Shown here: positions 19,572 to 32,127 of the stretch, piece after piece
How the letters are laid out: the number at the start of each line of letters is the position of its first letter
How positions within the stretch are numbered: the first letter of the stretch is position 1
Assembly: GCF_005403045.1 (NCBI RefSeq)
Contig: NZ_BJCL01000003.1
Location: 62,001-126,000 of the forward strand
Source of the DNA: Pseudaquabacterium pictum
GTDB taxonomy: Bacteria > Pseudomonadota > Gammaproteobacteria > Burkholderiales > Burkholderiaceae_C
DNA: 64,000 bases
Reading direction: 5' to 3'
Notes under the pieces: generated by a model
Database searches by the model: none
Told to the model about the DNA's origin: nothing
The model's input: the letters and a program-made list of their open reading frames with translations, nothing else
Program-made: the position numbers and the translations under genes

Positions 19572-21398
19572 ATGCTCGCCATCGATCAATTGCAAGTGGA
19601 ACTGGATGCCGAGGCCGGCATCGTGCGCGCCATCGACGGCCTGGCCCTGGCCATCCGCCGGGGCGAGACCTTCGCCCTGGTGGGCGAATCGGGCTGCGGC
19701 AAGAGCATGACGGCGCTGGCCCTGATGCGCCTGCTGCCCGACAGCGGCGCGGTCACCGGCGGCGACATCACGCTCGACGGCGACGACCTGCTGGGCATGC
19801 CCGAATCGGCCATGCGCAGCGTGCGCGGCGGCCGCATCGGCATGATCTTCCAGGAGCCCGGCACCAGCCTGAACCCGGTGCTGACGGTCGGCCAGCAGAT
19901 GCGCGAGACCATCGAGACGCACACCGCCCTGCGCGGCGATGCGGCCCGCGCCAAGGCCATCGACTGGTTGCGCCGCGTCGGCATCCCCGAGCCCGAGCGC
20001 CGTTTCGACGACTACCCCTTCCGCATGAGCGGTGGCCAGAAACAGCGCGTGATGATCGCGATGACGCTGGCGGCCGAGCCCGACTACCTGGTGGCCGACG
20101 AGCCCACCACCGCGCTCGACGTCACCATCCAGAAGCAGATCCTCGATCTGTTGCGCGACCTGCAGCGCGAGCAGGGCATGGGCCTGCTGCTGATCACCCA
20201 TGACCTGGCGGTGGTGGCCGGCATGGCCCACCATGTGGCGCTGATGTATGCCGGCCAGATCATCGAGGTGGCGCCCGCGGCGCAGTTCTTCGCCAGCCCG
20301 CGCCACCCGTATGCCCAGGCCCTGCTGCGGGCGCTGCCCGACAGCGGCCGCCGTGGCCAGGCGCTGGCCGCCATTGCCGGCACCGTGCCGCCGCTGACGC
20401 AGGCCTTCACCGGCTGCCGCTTCGCGCCGCGCTGCGGCTTTGCCCAGCCGGCCTGCCACAGCCAGCAGCCGGCACTGGCGGGGCCGGCGGGTGACCAGGT
20501 GCGCTGCCTGCTGCTGCAGCCCGGCGGACCGGGGCTGGTGGCGCCGGCTGCGGCGCCGTTGTCCACGGCCGCGCCGGCGGCCGTTGCCGCCGGGGCAGGC
20601 ACCACACCGCTGCTGCAGGTCACCGGTCTGAGTGTCAGCTTCCAGCTGCGCAAGGGCTTCCTGCAGAAGCAGCCGCCGCGCTTCGATGCGGTCAAGGGCG
20701 TGTCGTTCCAGGTGGCCGCCGGGCAGACGCTGGCGCTGGTGGGCGAATCGGGCTGCGGCAAGACCACCACCGGCAAGGCCATCGTGCAGCTGCTGCGTGG
20801 CCAGGCCCAGATCAACGGCCAGGCACTTCTGAACGGTCAGAACCTGTTCGACCTGGAAGGCGCGGCGCTGCGCGAAGCCCGCCGCACGGTGCAGATCATC
20901 TTCCAGGATCCGTTCGCCAGCCTGAACCCGCGCATGCGGGTGGCCGAGATCCTCGACGAAGGCCTGGCCGCGCTGCAGCCCGGCACCACGCCGGCCGACC
21001 GGCGCCAGCGCATCGAGGCGATCGCCGAGCAGGTGGGCCTGCGCCGCGAGGCGCTGCAGCGCTGGCCGCATGAGTTCTCCGGCGGCCAGCGCCAACGCAT
21101 CGCCATCGCCCGCGCACTGGCGGTCAACCCGAAGCTGATCGTCTGCGACGAGCCCACCTCGGCGCTGGACGTCAGCGTGCAGGCCCAGATCCTGAACCTG
21201 CTGCGCGAGCTGCAGCGCGAACTGGGTGTCAGCTACCTGTTCATCACCCACAACATCGCGGTGGTGGAGTACATCGCCGACACCGTGGCGGTGATGCGCG
21301 CCGGCCGCATCGTCGAACAGGGCGCCTGCGCCGATGTGCTGGAGCGGCCGGTGGACGACTACACCCGCACGCTGCTGGCGGCCGTACCTCGGCTGTAA
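19572..21398 (+). CDS. fused double ABC ATPase of the peptide importer (OppD-OppF/YejF type)
   Basis: 608 residues carrying two complete nucleotide-binding domains in one chain. The first has Walker A GESGCGKS, signature MSGGQKQRV, Walker [13 protein letters not shown] and switch LLITHDLAV, followed by the iron-sulfur-like Cys cluster region [14 protein letters not shown] common after OppD domains. An Ala-rich linker at about 320-345 joins the second: [29 protein letters not shown] and FITHNIAV. It energises the two permeases encoded upstream. The ATG lies five bases after the permease stop. Reading the frame further upstream only shadows that permease. Confidence 0.95.
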   Translation: MLAIDQLQVELDAEAGIVRAIDGLALAIRRGETFALVGESGCGKSMTALALMRLLPDSGAVTGGDITLDGDDLLGMPESAMRSVRGGRIGMIFQEPGTSLNPVLTVGQQMRETIETHTALRGDAARAKAIDWLRRVGIPEPERRFDDYPFRMSGGQKQRVMIAMTLAAEPDYLVADEPTTALDVTIQKQILDLLRDLQREQGMGLLLITHDLAVVAGMAHHVALMYAGQIIEVAPAAQFFASPRHPYAQALLRALPDSGRRGQALAAIAGTVPPLTQAFTGCRFAPRCGFAQPACHSQQPALAGPAGDQVRCLLLQPGGPGLVAPAAAPLSTAAPAAVAAGAGTTPLLQVTGLSVSFQLRKGFLQKQPPRFDAVKGVSFQVAAGQTLALVGESGCGKTTTGKAIVQLLRGQAQINGQALLNGQNLFDLEGAALREARRTVQIIFQDPFASLNPRMRVAEILDEGLAALQPGTTPADRRQRIEAIAEQVGLRREALQRWPHEFSGGQRQRIAIARALAVNPKLIVCDEPTSALDVSVQAQILNLLRELQRELGVSYLFITHNIAVVEYIADTVAVMRAGRIVEQGACADVLERPVDDYTRTLLAAVPRL

Positions 21399-21815
21399 CC
21401 CGGGCCCGGTTGGTGCAGTGGAACCGGACAACCCGCTTGCGGTGGTGGGCTGCAGACACCGTCCGGCAGCTGTCGTGTTGCGACGTACCAACGCTGTTGG
21501 GCCCTGGGAACTAGGGGCGAACCTCTAGAGCGGTTTCGGCCAGGTGCCGGCGATCTGCGGGTGGTGCGGTGCAAGTGCCTGTCAGATCAGGATTTTTTGG
21601 TGCTTGCAGGTGCATGGCTGCACCAAGTTGCTGCGCGACTTGCGCGACGCCGGGATTCACGAGGGTTTCCCTAGAACAGGGGGCTCGTGGGCAGCAGAGA
21701 GAATCCTTTCACATTCCGCTCACCGTCCAGCATGGTTGGTTCACACAACCAGCCCTGCCGGGCAGGTGGCATGTCGATCCACGGATCCAACGCTCTCTCA
21801 TCCAGGAGCCTTTCC
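21399..21815. other. 417-bp gap before the TonB-dependent receptor gene
   Basis: No gene is seen. The gap is less GC-rich than its surroundings. Close to the receptor start it holds two small perfect inverted repeats: TGGTTG/CAACCA at 21733-21751 with a 7-base loop, and CCTGCC/GGCAGG at 21754-21766. CAGGAG at 21803-21808 is the receptor's ribosome-binding site. Promoter elements probably lie here but none is convincing. Confidence 0.5.
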
Positions 21816-24341
21816 ATGTTCAAACGCAGCAAAGTCAGCATGGGCGTGATGCTCGCCCTCAGCACTGTTGTCGGTGGCGCCGCCTACGCGCAAAGCCAGA
21901 CGGTCGAGATCACCGGCTCGCGCATCAAGCGCGCCGACATCGAGGGCTCGCAGCCGGTCACCACCTACACGCGTGCCGACCTGGAGGCCAGCGGCTCGGT
22001 CACCGTGGCCGAGTTCATCCGCAACACCACCTTCACCTCGTCGGGCAGCTTCCGTCCGCAGTCGGGCAGCACGGCGCAGTCGTTCTCGGGCGTCAGCCTG
22101 CGTGGCCTGGGCAGCGAGCGGACCCTGGTGCTGGTGGACGGCCGCCGCGTCGCCAAGGCGCCGAACGTCGGCGACTCGGCCGACATGAACTCGATCCCGA
22201 TGGCAGCGGTCGAGAAGATCGAAATCCTGACCGACGGCGCATCGGCCATCTACGGCTCGGACGCCATCGGTGGCGTGGTGAACGTCATCCTGCGCAAGGA
22301 CTTCGAAGGCCTGGTGCTGAACTACGGCGAGACCAAGCCCTCGATCACCGGCGGTGACCGCACCGAGGCGTCTGTCATCGGCGGCATGGCCAGCGACAAG
22401 GGCCGCATCGTCTTCGGCGCGTCCAAGACCTCGCGCGACATCATCTTCGTGCGCGACTACCCCTGGGGTGCTGCCGTCGGTGCCTCGTCGTTCTCCAACG
22501 GCTTCTACAAGGGCGTGGCCGATGGCAAGGGTGGCTACGCCTTCTCGCCGAGCAACGGCACCTCGTTGGGCGCGGCAGGGACCTGCGACTTCCCCGACAA
22601 GGGCTTCTACATCGGCGCGGGCAGCCGCTGCCGCTATGACTTCAACCTGGTGGCGGCCGACGAAGCGGCGCTGGCCACCAAGTCGGTGTTCGCACGTGGC
22701 GAGATCAAGGTGGGCCGCGACTGGTCGGCCTATGCCAACGTGTCGAGCACCAACAACACCAGCTTCGGCCGCTATGCGCCGGTGCCTGATTCGATCGTGA
22801 TCGACAAGGCCGGCGCCGGCAACCTGCTGGGCTTTGCCGGTCCCGAGACGCTGTACCTGGCCCACCGCTTCGCGGCGGCCGGTAACCGGGACACCTCCAC
22901 CGACGCCACCCTGGTCGACCTGACGGTTGGCGCCCAGGGCTCGGTGCTTGGCTTCGACGTCGACTTCGGCGCCCGCCGCACCACCAGCAAGTTCGTCGAG
23001 ACCGGCCGCGGCTTCATCGTCAAGGGCCTCGCCACGGCCGCGATCAACAACGGCACCTACAACATCGCCGACCCCTTCGCCAACAGCGACACAGTGCTGA
23101 AGTCGATCACCACCACCACCGGCCGCGACGGCCTGTGGGCGCAGACCGACTTCTATGCCAATGCCCAGACCAGCCTGTTCAAGCTGGGCGGCGGCGATGC
23201 CCGCCTGTACGTGGGCCTGGAGACCAGCAAGCAGACCTACAAGGACATCTACGACTCGCTGAGCGAGGCCGGTGAGGTACTGGGCAGCTCCGGCAGCTCG
23301 GCGTCCGGCAGCCGCTCGGTCGATGCGTTGACGGCCGAGATGTTCATGCCGATCACCCGCAACCTCGAGGCGACGGTGGCCGCGCGCTACGAGAAGTACT
23401 CCGACTACGGCAGCGATTTCTCGCCCAAGGCGTCGATGAAGTGGAAGGTGATGCCCAACCTGTCGCTGCGCGCCAGCGCCGGCCGCGGCTTCCGGGCACC
23501 CAGCCTGCCCAGCCTCTACACCAAGCCGTCGTTCAGCGCCGACACCATCGTCGATCCGCGCCACTGCGCTGCCGACGGTGGCTTCACCGTCGCCGAGTGC
23601 CTGAGCGAGGAGTTCCAGATCAACGGCCTGCGGATCTCGAACCCCAACCTGAAGTCGGAGAAGTCCAAGCAGTTCTCGCTGGGCGCGATCTGGGACGTGA
23701 CGCCGGCGTTCAGCGTGAAGGTGGACTACTGGTCGACCACGATCACCAACACGCTGTCGTTCGTGGATGCCCAGGAAATCGTCGACCGCGACAACGGCGA
23801 CAGCCCGCTGCCCATCCCGGCTGCCCTGTCGATCACCCGCGATCCGGCCACCGGCGCCATCGTGCAGATCGTCAGCGGTCTGTCCAACGAAGGCACGCTG
23901 AAGGCGGCCGGTGTCGACCTGAGCGTGCTGTTCCGCCACTCGGTGGGCGGCTGGGGCAAGTTCGAGCATGAGCTGACCTGGTCCGAGCGCACCAAGTGGA
24001 CCGAGAACGGCATCAACCAGAACGGTGAGTTCGGTGAGCCCAAGTCGCGCGCGACGCTGACCAACGGCTGGTCCATGGGTGCCCTTTCGGCGAACTGGAA
24101 CCTCAACTACATCGGCCGCAACGAAGACGTGCGCGGATCGGCCGGCGGCTATGTCACCCATGACGTGCAGCTGGCCTGGGCGACCCCGGTCAAGGGTCTG
24201 AAGCTGACCGTTGGTGCCGTCAACATCACCGGCAAGCTGCCGCAGCTGGTGGGTTCGCCCTACGACCAGAAGCCGTTCAACTACTACCTGTACGACGCCT
24301 ACGGCAAGCAGTACTACCTGAAGGGTGAGATGAAGTTCTGA
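21816..24341 (+). CDS. TonB-dependent outer-membrane receptor
   Basis: 841 residues. A signal peptide (FKRSKVSMGVMLALSTVVGGAAYAQ) precedes a plug domain with TGSRIKRADIEG, LRGLGSERTLVLVDGRR, IPMAAVEKIEILTDGASAIYG and GVVNVILRK. The remainder is the 22-strand barrel, ending in the aromatic YYLKGEMKF expected of outer-membrane barrel proteins. The frame extends upstream, but the ATG at 21816 has CAGGAG seven bases before it and starts the signal peptide. The ligand is unknown; the oar/CirA-like plug is shared by many peptide and carbohydrate receptors. ExbB/ExbD genes elsewhere in the window could energise it. A terminator follows. Confidence 0.93.
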   Translation: MFKRSKVSMGVMLALSTVVGGAAYAQSQTVEITGSRIKRADIEGSQPVTTYTRADLEASGSVTVAEFIRNTTFTSSGSFRPQSGSTAQSFSGVSLRGLGSERTLVLVDGRRVAKAPNVGDSADMNSIPMAAVEKIEILTDGASAIYGSDAIGGVVNVILRKDFEGLVLNYGETKPSITGGDRTEASVIGGMASDKGRIVFGASKTSRDIIFVRDYPWGAAVGASSFSNGFYKGVADGKGGYAFSPSNGTSLGAAGTCDFPDKGFYIGAGSRCRYDFNLVAADEAALATKSVFARGEIKVGRDWSAYANVSSTNNTSFGRYAPVPDSIVIDKAGAGNLLGFAGPETLYLAHRFAAAGNRDTSTDATLVDLTVGAQGSVLGFDVDFGARRTTSKFVETGRGFIVKGLATAAINNGTYNIADPFANSDTVLKSITTTTGRDGLWAQTDFYANAQTSLFKLGGGDARLYVGLETSKQTYKDIYDSLSEAGEVLGSSGSSASGSRSVDALTAEMFMPITRNLEATVAARYEKYSDYGSDFSPKASMKWKVMPNLSLRASAGRGFRAPSLPSLYTKPSFSADTIVDPRHCAADGGFTVAECLSEEFQINGLRISNPNLKSEKSKQFSLGAIWDVTPAFSVKVDYWSTTITNTLSFVDAQEIVDRDNGDSPLPIPAALSITRDPATGAIVQIVSGLSNEGTLKAAGVDLSVLFRHSVGGWGKFEHELTWSERTKWTENGINQNGEFGEPKSRATLTNGWSMGALSANWNLNYIGRNEDVRGSAGGYVTHDVQLAWATPVKGLKLTVGAVNITGKLPQLVGSPYDQKPFNYYLYDAYGKQYYLKGEMKF

Positions 24342-24388
24342 TCACCGGCTGGCACGGGGCTCCTGGGGGCCCCAGCACGCGACAACAA

Positions 24389-24410
24389 GGGGCTCTTCGG
24401 AGCCCCTTTT
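24389..24410 (+). terminator. rho-independent terminator of the TonB receptor gene
   Basis: GGGGCTC and GAGCCCC form a perfect 7-bp stem with the stable TTCG tetraloop, followed by TTTT. It lies 47 bp after the receptor stop and separates it from the convergent methyltransferase gene. Confidence 0.92.
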
Positions 24411-24450
24411 CATTGCGTGCGCCGGACCACATCCGGCACTTGTCTCCCGT

Positions 24451-25473
24451 TCAAGCTGGCGGCACGGAATGCAGGCACCAGCCCATCAGGAAATCGCGTT
24501 CATGCAACGGGCTGCTGACCAGCCCCGGCCGGGCCGCCTGCAGTTGCGCTGCCAGCGCCGCCAGCTGCGCCGGAGACAGTGCGCGTGCGCGCAGGTCAGC
24601 CAGTCGCCAGCGCGCATCGGCCAACTGTTGCCGCAGCACGGTCCAGGCTTGCTGCGCCGGTTCGCTGCCCTGGTCCAGCGCCAGCTGAACCAGGCGGGCA
24701 ATGCCATCCTGCGCCTCGAACAGCACGTCTGCGCCGTCGGCAGCCGTGGCGCGTGCGCTCAGCTGGTCCTGGGCGGCATTGAACCGCACCCGCGCCAGCT
24801 CTGCAGCCGCATCGCAGGCCAGCGAGGCGCGGCCTGCGGCCGTGGTGGAACGCGCCAGTGGCTCCAGCATCGCGAACGCGGTGGTCACCAGGCCGTCTGC
24901 CGACAGCAGCCAGTCGATGTGGTCGATCTCGATGGCCGCCAGCTGCACCGGCCGGGCGTCGGCGTGGTGCACCACCAGGGCCAGATTGCCCTCGGGTGCC
25001 AGCACCCGCAGAAGTTCGGGGATGCTGCTGTCCAGGTCGCTGTATTCGATGCCGAACTGGCTGACCACCAGCGCAAACCGGGCATCTTCGAAGGGCAGTG
25101 CTTCCGCAGCCACGCCCGTGTGGAAGCACAGTGGCGCGTCCGGGGCGGACGCATCGGCCCAGCGTGGCGCCAGGCTGGCCTGGTCGATTGCATCGCAATG
25201 CCAGTCACCCGCGGGCCGCGCCTGCAGCAGCAGACGGGGCAGCGCACCGTTCCCGGTGGCGATGTCCAGCACCCGCGAGCCGGGCGCCATGGCCGAGAAC
25301 ACGCGGTGCCAGAAGGCCGCGATGTTGCCCGCATAGTCGGCCCCGAAACTGGTGCTGCAGGAATGGTGCACGCCGCTGTGCCAATGCCGCGACCAGTTCT
25401 GGATGCGCTGGTCGCGCGCGTCGTCTGGCGACCCGGTGCCGGGGGTGGGCTGGAGATCGGAGGTCGGGGTCAT
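24451..25473 (-). CDS. class I SAM-dependent methyltransferase
   Basis: 340 residues, cytoplasmic. The SAM-binding motif I is VLDIATGNGALPRLLL (about residues 69-84), followed by an acidic motif II (CDAIDQ) and motif IV-like VVSQFGIEYSD and LLRVLAPEGNLALVVHH. The C-terminal half is helical and Ala-rich. The substrate is unknown. It lies 39 bp downstream of the beta-hydroxylase gene on the same strand and converges on the TonB receptor. Co-location with a hydroxylase and a receptor suggests a shared uptake or modification task; this is inference. Confidence 0.8.
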   Translation of the reverse strand: MTPTSDLQPTPGTGSPDDARDQRIQNWSRHWHSGVHHSCSTSFGADYAGNIAAFWHRVFSAMAPGSRVLDIATGNGALPRLLLQARPAGDWHCDAIDQASLAPRWADASAPDAPLCFHTGVAAEALPFEDARFALVVSQFGIEYSDLDSSIPELLRVLAPEGNLALVVHHADARPVQLAAIEIDHIDWLLSADGLVTTAFAMLEPLARSTTAAGRASLACDAAAELARVRFNAAQDQLSARATAADGADVLFEAQDGIARLVQLALDQGSEPAQQAWTVLRQQLADARWRLADLRARALSPAQLAALAAQLQAARPGLVSSPLHERDFLMGWCLHSVPPA

Positions 25474-25512
25474 GGTGCAGCGGTCACTGCCATTCCAAGG
25501 GCGGGCAGCGGG

Positions 25513-26838
25513 TCAGTTCTCGACCGCGTCGATGGCTTCAACCAGACGTTGCACCGCCTGCTGTTCAGGCGGCGTCAGGTGCGGGTTCCAGCAGTCCATC
25601 AGGACGATCAGGCGTGGGCTGTCCGACCGGTTCCAGGCTTCATGTTCGTAGGTGTCGTCGAACATCATCAGCTCGCCTTCGCGCCAGTGGTGTTCGCCCA
25701 GGCCGATGACGTTCAGTGCGCAACCCGGCGGCACGATCAGTGGCAGATGCATCACCAGACGGGTGTTGGTGACGCCATGGTGGGGCATGATGGTCGACTG
25801 CGGCCGCAGCACGGAGAAGCACACCTCCGGAGCCTGCCGGGCCACCCGGCAGAGGGTGAGGCCCTCCAGCACCGCACTGGTGGCGGGGCAGCGCGTGTGG
25901 TTGCTGTCGAACCGCTGCCCGTGGCGGTAGAAGAAGAAGGCGTCCCAGGCCGCGGCCGGGTTGCTGCCGCCCACGTATTGCGGCGCCCGCTGCCCCTGTG
26001 CCAGCCCCAGGAAGCTTTCGAAGTCTCGGTCCTCGGCCAGCAACTGCATGGCCTCCGCGCGGATGGCCGGCCAGGCGTCACGCAACTGCGGCGCCCAGGG
26101 CTGCAGCATGGGGTCGTGGTAGGGCCCGTCAGGCAGACCGGGGAAGTACAGGAACTTGGGCCGCTGCTGCGGGTGCGGTGGGCGCAGGTCGATCTCGCCC
26201 AGGTAGGCGGCCAGCGCGGTCTCCACCCGGGTCACGGCCGCACCACCAAAGGCCTGGCGCACGGGCTCGATGGCCTGCTGCAGCCAATGACGACGGTCTT
26301 CGCGCAGGCGCCCGATGTGGCCCATCACGGCCTGCATCAAGTGCGGCTCGGTGGTGTCGCGGCCGAGCCAGCGACCTGTCCGTTGAGCCCGATCGATGGC
26401 CTGCCACCGTGCCCGCAGCGCGCCGAAGCCGTCACCGGCGGCGTCGCGCAGTTCGGCCAGCATCAGCCAGGCCAGATGGTGGCCCGGGTCGTCTTTCAGC
26501 ACGGCCTCGACGGCGGCCTGGCTCTCTGCCAACTGGCCTGCCTGGGCCTGCGCCCGCGCGAGATCGAACCGCAGCGCGAGGTCGGTCGGCGCCACCTGCG
26601 CGGCGTTGCGCAGCACGGCCAGCGCCCCGTCGAGGTCGCCGCGGTCCAGGGACAACTCGGCGACGGTGCGGGCGGCTGGCACGCAGCCAGGATGCTCACG
26701 CAGCACGGCGCGGAACAGCAGTTCGGCCTGCAGCACCTCCCGGCGCTGCAGCAGCTCACCAGCCCGAGCGAGCCGGGGGTCGACCGACCAGTCGGCGCCG
26801 GCACTCATGTTGAACTTGCGTTGCCCATCGGCCGCCAT
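25513..26838 (-). CDS. TPR protein with aspartyl/asparaginyl beta-hydroxylase domain
   Basis: 441 residues. The N-terminal part (about 15-150) is a TPR-like helical array (LLQRREVLQAELLFRAVLREHPG, AVLRNAAQVAPTDLALRFDLARAQ). The C-terminal 170 residues match the Fe(II)/2-oxoglutarate-dependent Asp/Asn beta-hydroxylase fold: MPHHGVTNTRLVMHLPLIVP with an iron His and substrate Arg, GEHHWREGELMMFDDTYEHEAWN with the second His, and RLIVLMDCWNPHL. Such enzymes hydroxylate Asp or Asn side chains or lipid/peptide substrates. An alternative ATG ten codons in also fits. The gene probably shares a transcript with the methyltransferase. Confidence 0.87.
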   Translation of the reverse strand: MAADGQRKFNMSAGADWSVDPRLARAGELLQRREVLQAELLFRAVLREHPGCVPAARTVAELSLDRGDLDGALAVLRNAAQVAPTDLALRFDLARAQAQAGQLAESQAAVEAVLKDDPGHHLAWLMLAELRDAAGDGFGALRARWQAIDRAQRTGRWLGRDTTEPHLMQAVMGHIGRLREDRRHWLQQAIEPVRQAFGGAAVTRVETALAAYLGEIDLRPPHPQQRPKFLYFPGLPDGPYHDPMLQPWAPQLRDAWPAIRAEAMQLLAEDRDFESFLGLAQGQRAPQYVGGSNPAAAWDAFFFYRHGQRFDSNHTRCPATSAVLEGLTLCRVARQAPEVCFSVLRPQSTIMPHHGVTNTRLVMHLPLIVPPGCALNVIGLGEHHWREGELMMFDDTYEHEAWNRSDSPRLIVLMDCWNPHLTPPEQQAVQRLVEAIDAVEN

Positions 26839-26914
26839 TGTGCGCTGTCCCTGCCTCGCCGGCGGCGGGCTGGCCCACCGCCCTGACGCGGATTCGAACC
26901 CGGACGTCGCACGC

Positions 26915-27673
26915 TCATTTCGGCGCCAGCCGGATCGCCCCGTCCAGGCGGATCACCTCGCCGTTGAGCATGTCGTTCTCGATGATGTGCTTCACCAGCT
27001 TGGCGTAGTCGGCCGGGGTGCCCAGGCGCGACGGGAACGGCACGCCGGCGGCCAGGGCGTCCTGCACCGCCTGCGGCATGGTGAACAGCATCGGCGTGCC
27101 GAAGATGCCCGGGGCGATGGTCATGTTGCGGATGCCGTTGCGCGCCAGGTCGCGGGCGATGGGCAGCGTCATGCCGACCACGCCGCCCTTGCTGGCCGCG
27201 TACGCCGCCTGGCCGATCTGGCCGTCGTAGGCGGCCACGCTGGCGGTGCTGATCAGCACGCCGCGCTCACCGGTGGCTTCGGGCGTGTTGTCCACCATCG
27301 CGGCAGCGGCCAGGCGGATCATGTTGAAGCTGCCGACCAGGTTGACCATTATGGTCTTCGTGTAGGTGGCCAGCGGGTGGGCGCCATCCTTGCCCACGGT
27401 CTTCACCGCCGGGGCGATGCCGGCGCAGTTGACCAGGCCGAACAGCCGGCCCAGCGCCAGCGCGGCAGCCACGGCGGCCTGGCCGTCGGCTTCCTGGCTC
27501 ACATCGCAGCGCACGAAGGCGCCGCCGATCTCGGCCGCCAGGGCTTCGCCCTTCTCGACCTGCAGGTCGGCGATGACGACCTTGGCGCCTTCGGCGGCCA
27601 GCATGCGGGCCGTGCCTTCGCCCAGTCCCGACGCGCCGCCGGTGACGATGAAGACCTTGTTGCGGATGTCCAT
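26915..27673 (-). CDS. SDR-family NAD(P)-dependent dehydrogenase (3-hydroxyacyl-CoA dehydrogenase type-2-like)
   Basis: 252 residues. The Rossmann fold begins [16 protein letters not shown], with the adenine-contact Asp in VVIADLQ, NCAG at about residue 90, the catalytic Ser in [11 protein letters not shown] and the catalytic [14 protein letters not shown] and the C-terminal [11 protein letters not shown] resemble HSD10-like 3-hydroxyacyl-CoA dehydrogenases that act in fatty-acid or branched-chain oxidation. AGGAG lies eight bases before the ATG. It sits downstream of adk on the same strand, but a hairpin terminator separates them, so it probably has its own promoter. Confidence 0.88.
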   Translation of the reverse strand: MDIRNKVFIVTGGASGLGEGTARMLAAEGAKVVIADLQVEKGEALAAEIGGAFVRCDVSQEADGQAAVAAALALGRLFGLVNCAGIAPAVKTVGKDGAHPLATYTKTIMVNLVGSFNMIRLAAAAMVDNTPEATGERGVLISTASVAAYDGQIGQAAYAASKGGVVGMTLPIARDLARNGIRNMTIAPGIFGTPMLFTMPQAVQDALAAGVPFPSRLGTPADYAKLVKHIIENDMLNGEVIRLDGAIRLAPK

Positions 27674-27705
27674 GGATGTGCTCCTGTGTCGTGGTGTGTG
27701 AAAGG

Positions 27706-27734
27706 ACAACGGCCACGCAATGCGTGGCCGTTGG
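27706..27734 (-). terminator. terminator hairpin after adk
   Basis: AACGGCCACGC and GCGTGGCCGTT form an 11-bp perfect stem with a 3-base loop, extendable by one C-G pair. On the minus strand it follows the adk stop by about 26 bases and is followed by GTCCTTTC, a weak T-tract. Confidence 0.75.
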
Positions 27735-27759
27735 CAGGGGGAGCCGGTCAGCCGGCGTG

Positions 27760-30646
<2,887 letters not shown>

Positions 30647-30650
30647 CCGC

Positions 30651-31094
30651 TCAGCGTGCGGCCGCGTCGGCCGGCAGCTGGGTGGCGAAGGTCAGGCGCG
30701 GCAGGTTGGCGCGGCGGGCAGCGTCCATCACGTTGACCACCGACTGGTGCGCCGCCAGCGCATCGGCCGAGACGATGACCACTGGCGATGCCGCCGGCGT
30801 GGCCGCGGCGGGCCCGGCCGCGCGGGTGAGGGCGGCGGTCAGCAGCTCGATGCTGCGGCCGTCCAGCGGCACGCGGTTGATGGCGTAGCGGCCGTCGGCG
30901 GCCACGCTCACCAGGATCTCGGCCGGCCTCTCGGCCAACTTGTCGGCATCGGCCGTGGGCAGGGTGATCTGCAGCTCGGAATAGCGGCTGTAGGTGGTCG
31001 ACAGCATCAGGAAGATCAGCACCACCAGCAGCACGTCGATGAACGGGATCAGGTTGATCTCAGGTGCTTCGCTCTGGCGGCGGCGGAAGTTCAT
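30651..31094 (-). CDS. exbD: ExbD/TolR-family biopolymer transport protein
   Basis: 147 residues. One N-terminal transmembrane helix (LIPFIDVLLVVLIFLML, about 15-33) contains the proton-path Asp, and the rest is a periplasmic domain with the LPTADADKL and ADGRYAINRVPL patterns. With ExbB it harnesses the proton gradient to drive TonB or a related system. It follows exbB by 15 bases and precedes lpxK by four. No tonB is seen in the window. Confidence 0.93.
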   Translation of the reverse strand: MNFRRRQSEAPEINLIPFIDVLLVVLIFLMLSTTYSRYSELQITLPTADADKLAERPAEILVSVAADGRYAINRVPLDGRSIELLTAALTRAAGPAAATPAASPVVIVSADALAAHQSVVNVMDAARRANLPRLTFATQLPADAAAR

Positions 31095-31109
31095 CGTGCG
31101 GCCCCGGGA

Positions 31110-31754
31110 TCAGCGCGGCGCCGTGGCCTGTGGCCGCACGGCAAAGCGCATCAGGTGCGGCACCATGCGCTCGGCCGCCAGTTCCAGGCTCATCAGGTGG
31201 TCGTCGACCCGGCCGCGGAAGTAGCGGTAGAACATCAATGCCGGGATGGCGATGATCAGGCCGAAGGCGGTGTTGTAGAGCGCGATCGAGATGCCGTGCG
31301 CCAGCGCCGCCGGGTTGGTGGCGCCGGTGGGTGCCTGCGCGCCGAAGATCTCGATCATGCCGACCACCGTGCCCAGCAGGCCCAGCAGCGGCGCCGCCGC
31401 GGCGATCGTGCCCAGGGCATTCAGGTAACGCTCCAGTTGCTGGGCCGCGGCGCGGCCGGCGGTCTCGAAGGTCTGGCGCAGCATGCGCTCGGTGGTGCGC
31501 GGCTCGATGATCATCGCCCGCAGCCCGCTGGCCAGCACGCCGCCCAGCACCGAGTTGTCGGCCAGCTTGTTCACCACGTCCATCGCCGGCAGGTTGGTGC
31601 GGCTGACCGCCATCACCTCGTCAACCAGGGTGGCGGGTGCCACGCGTCCCCGGCGCAGGCTCATCAGCCGCTCGATGACCAGGGCCAGCCCCACCACGGA
31701 GCACAGGATCAAGGGCCAGATCGGCCAACCGGCGGCTTGTATGATCGACAGCAA
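31110..31754 (-). CDS. exbB: MotA/TolQ/ExbB-family proton channel protein
   Basis: 214 residues from a TTG start chosen because AGAGG lies six bases upstream and the resulting MLSIIQAAGWPIWPL start matches relatives; no ATG gives this N-terminus. Three membrane helices are visible (about 10-28, 115-140 and 155-180), with LLGLLGTVVGMIEIFGA and ISIALYNTAFGLIIAIPALMFYRYF being the conserved TolQ/ExbB segments. It forms the inner-membrane motor with ExbD. An upstream in-frame extension exists but has no family features. Confidence 0.9.
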   Translation of the reverse strand: MLSIIQAAGWPIWPLILCSVVGLALVIERLMSLRRGRVAPATLVDEVMAVSRTNLPAMDVVNKLADNSVLGGVLASGLRAMIIEPRTTERMLRQTFETAGRAAAQQLERYLNALGTIAAAAPLLGLLGTVVGMIEIFGAQAPTGATNPAALAHGISIALYNTAFGLIIAIPALMFYRYFRGRVDDHLMSLELAAERMVPHLMRFAVRPQATAPR

Positions 31755-32127
31755 CAGGGGCCTCTCAGGCAGTGCTTGGCAGGGGCAGGGCGGCATGGGC
31801 CGCCTGCTGGCTGGGCGCGATGATAGCCCGCGGCACCGGGCACCCTGGTCACCGTCCGCGGCGGGCCGCGGTGGCGGTGGCGATCCATCCACCGCTTCTG
31901 TGGACAAGCTTGTGGGCAACTGCCCTGGCACCCGAAAAACCCCAAGGATTTCCAGGGCCTGCCTTGGATTGCTGAAAATTGAGGCAGCCTTTTTCTGATC
32001 AGAATCAAGCACTTGCGTCGTGCCGCCTGCGTGGCGTGGCGGTGTTTGTCGCCCGCGCGACGGTGGCTGCCGCCTGTGGAATTCCATGCCCGCCGGCCTG
32101 TGGCGGCACGGCGGCGGCGGGGCACTG
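31755..32127. other. 373-bp divergent gap between exbB and xseA
   Basis: No gene is recognised. The gap contains a locally AT-rich tract around 31960-32010 with a CTGATCAG palindrome, likely to hold the xseA promoter, and two DnaA-box-like 9-mers (TGTGGACAA at 31899, TGTGGGCAA at 31911), each off consensus. No firm -35/-10 pair is seen. Confidence 0.4.

Noticed and set aside
19326-21491. 721-codon minus-strand frame opposite the fused ABC ATPase
   Set aside because: Antisense shadow of clear Walker motifs on the other strand.
21798-24161. 787-codon minus-strand frame opposite the TonB receptor
   Set aside because: Shadow frame with Asp/Val/Ala/Gly/His bias and no domain.
26888-26905. tRNA-like T-loop (minus strand GGTTCGAATCC) between the SDR and hydroxylase genes
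   Set aside because: The T-stem does not pair and no acceptor, D- or anticodon arm is present; probably chance.
31899-31919. Two DnaA-box-like 9-mers before xseA
   Set aside because: Both differ from the TGTGGATAA form and no origin genes (dnaA, dnaN, rpmH) are near.
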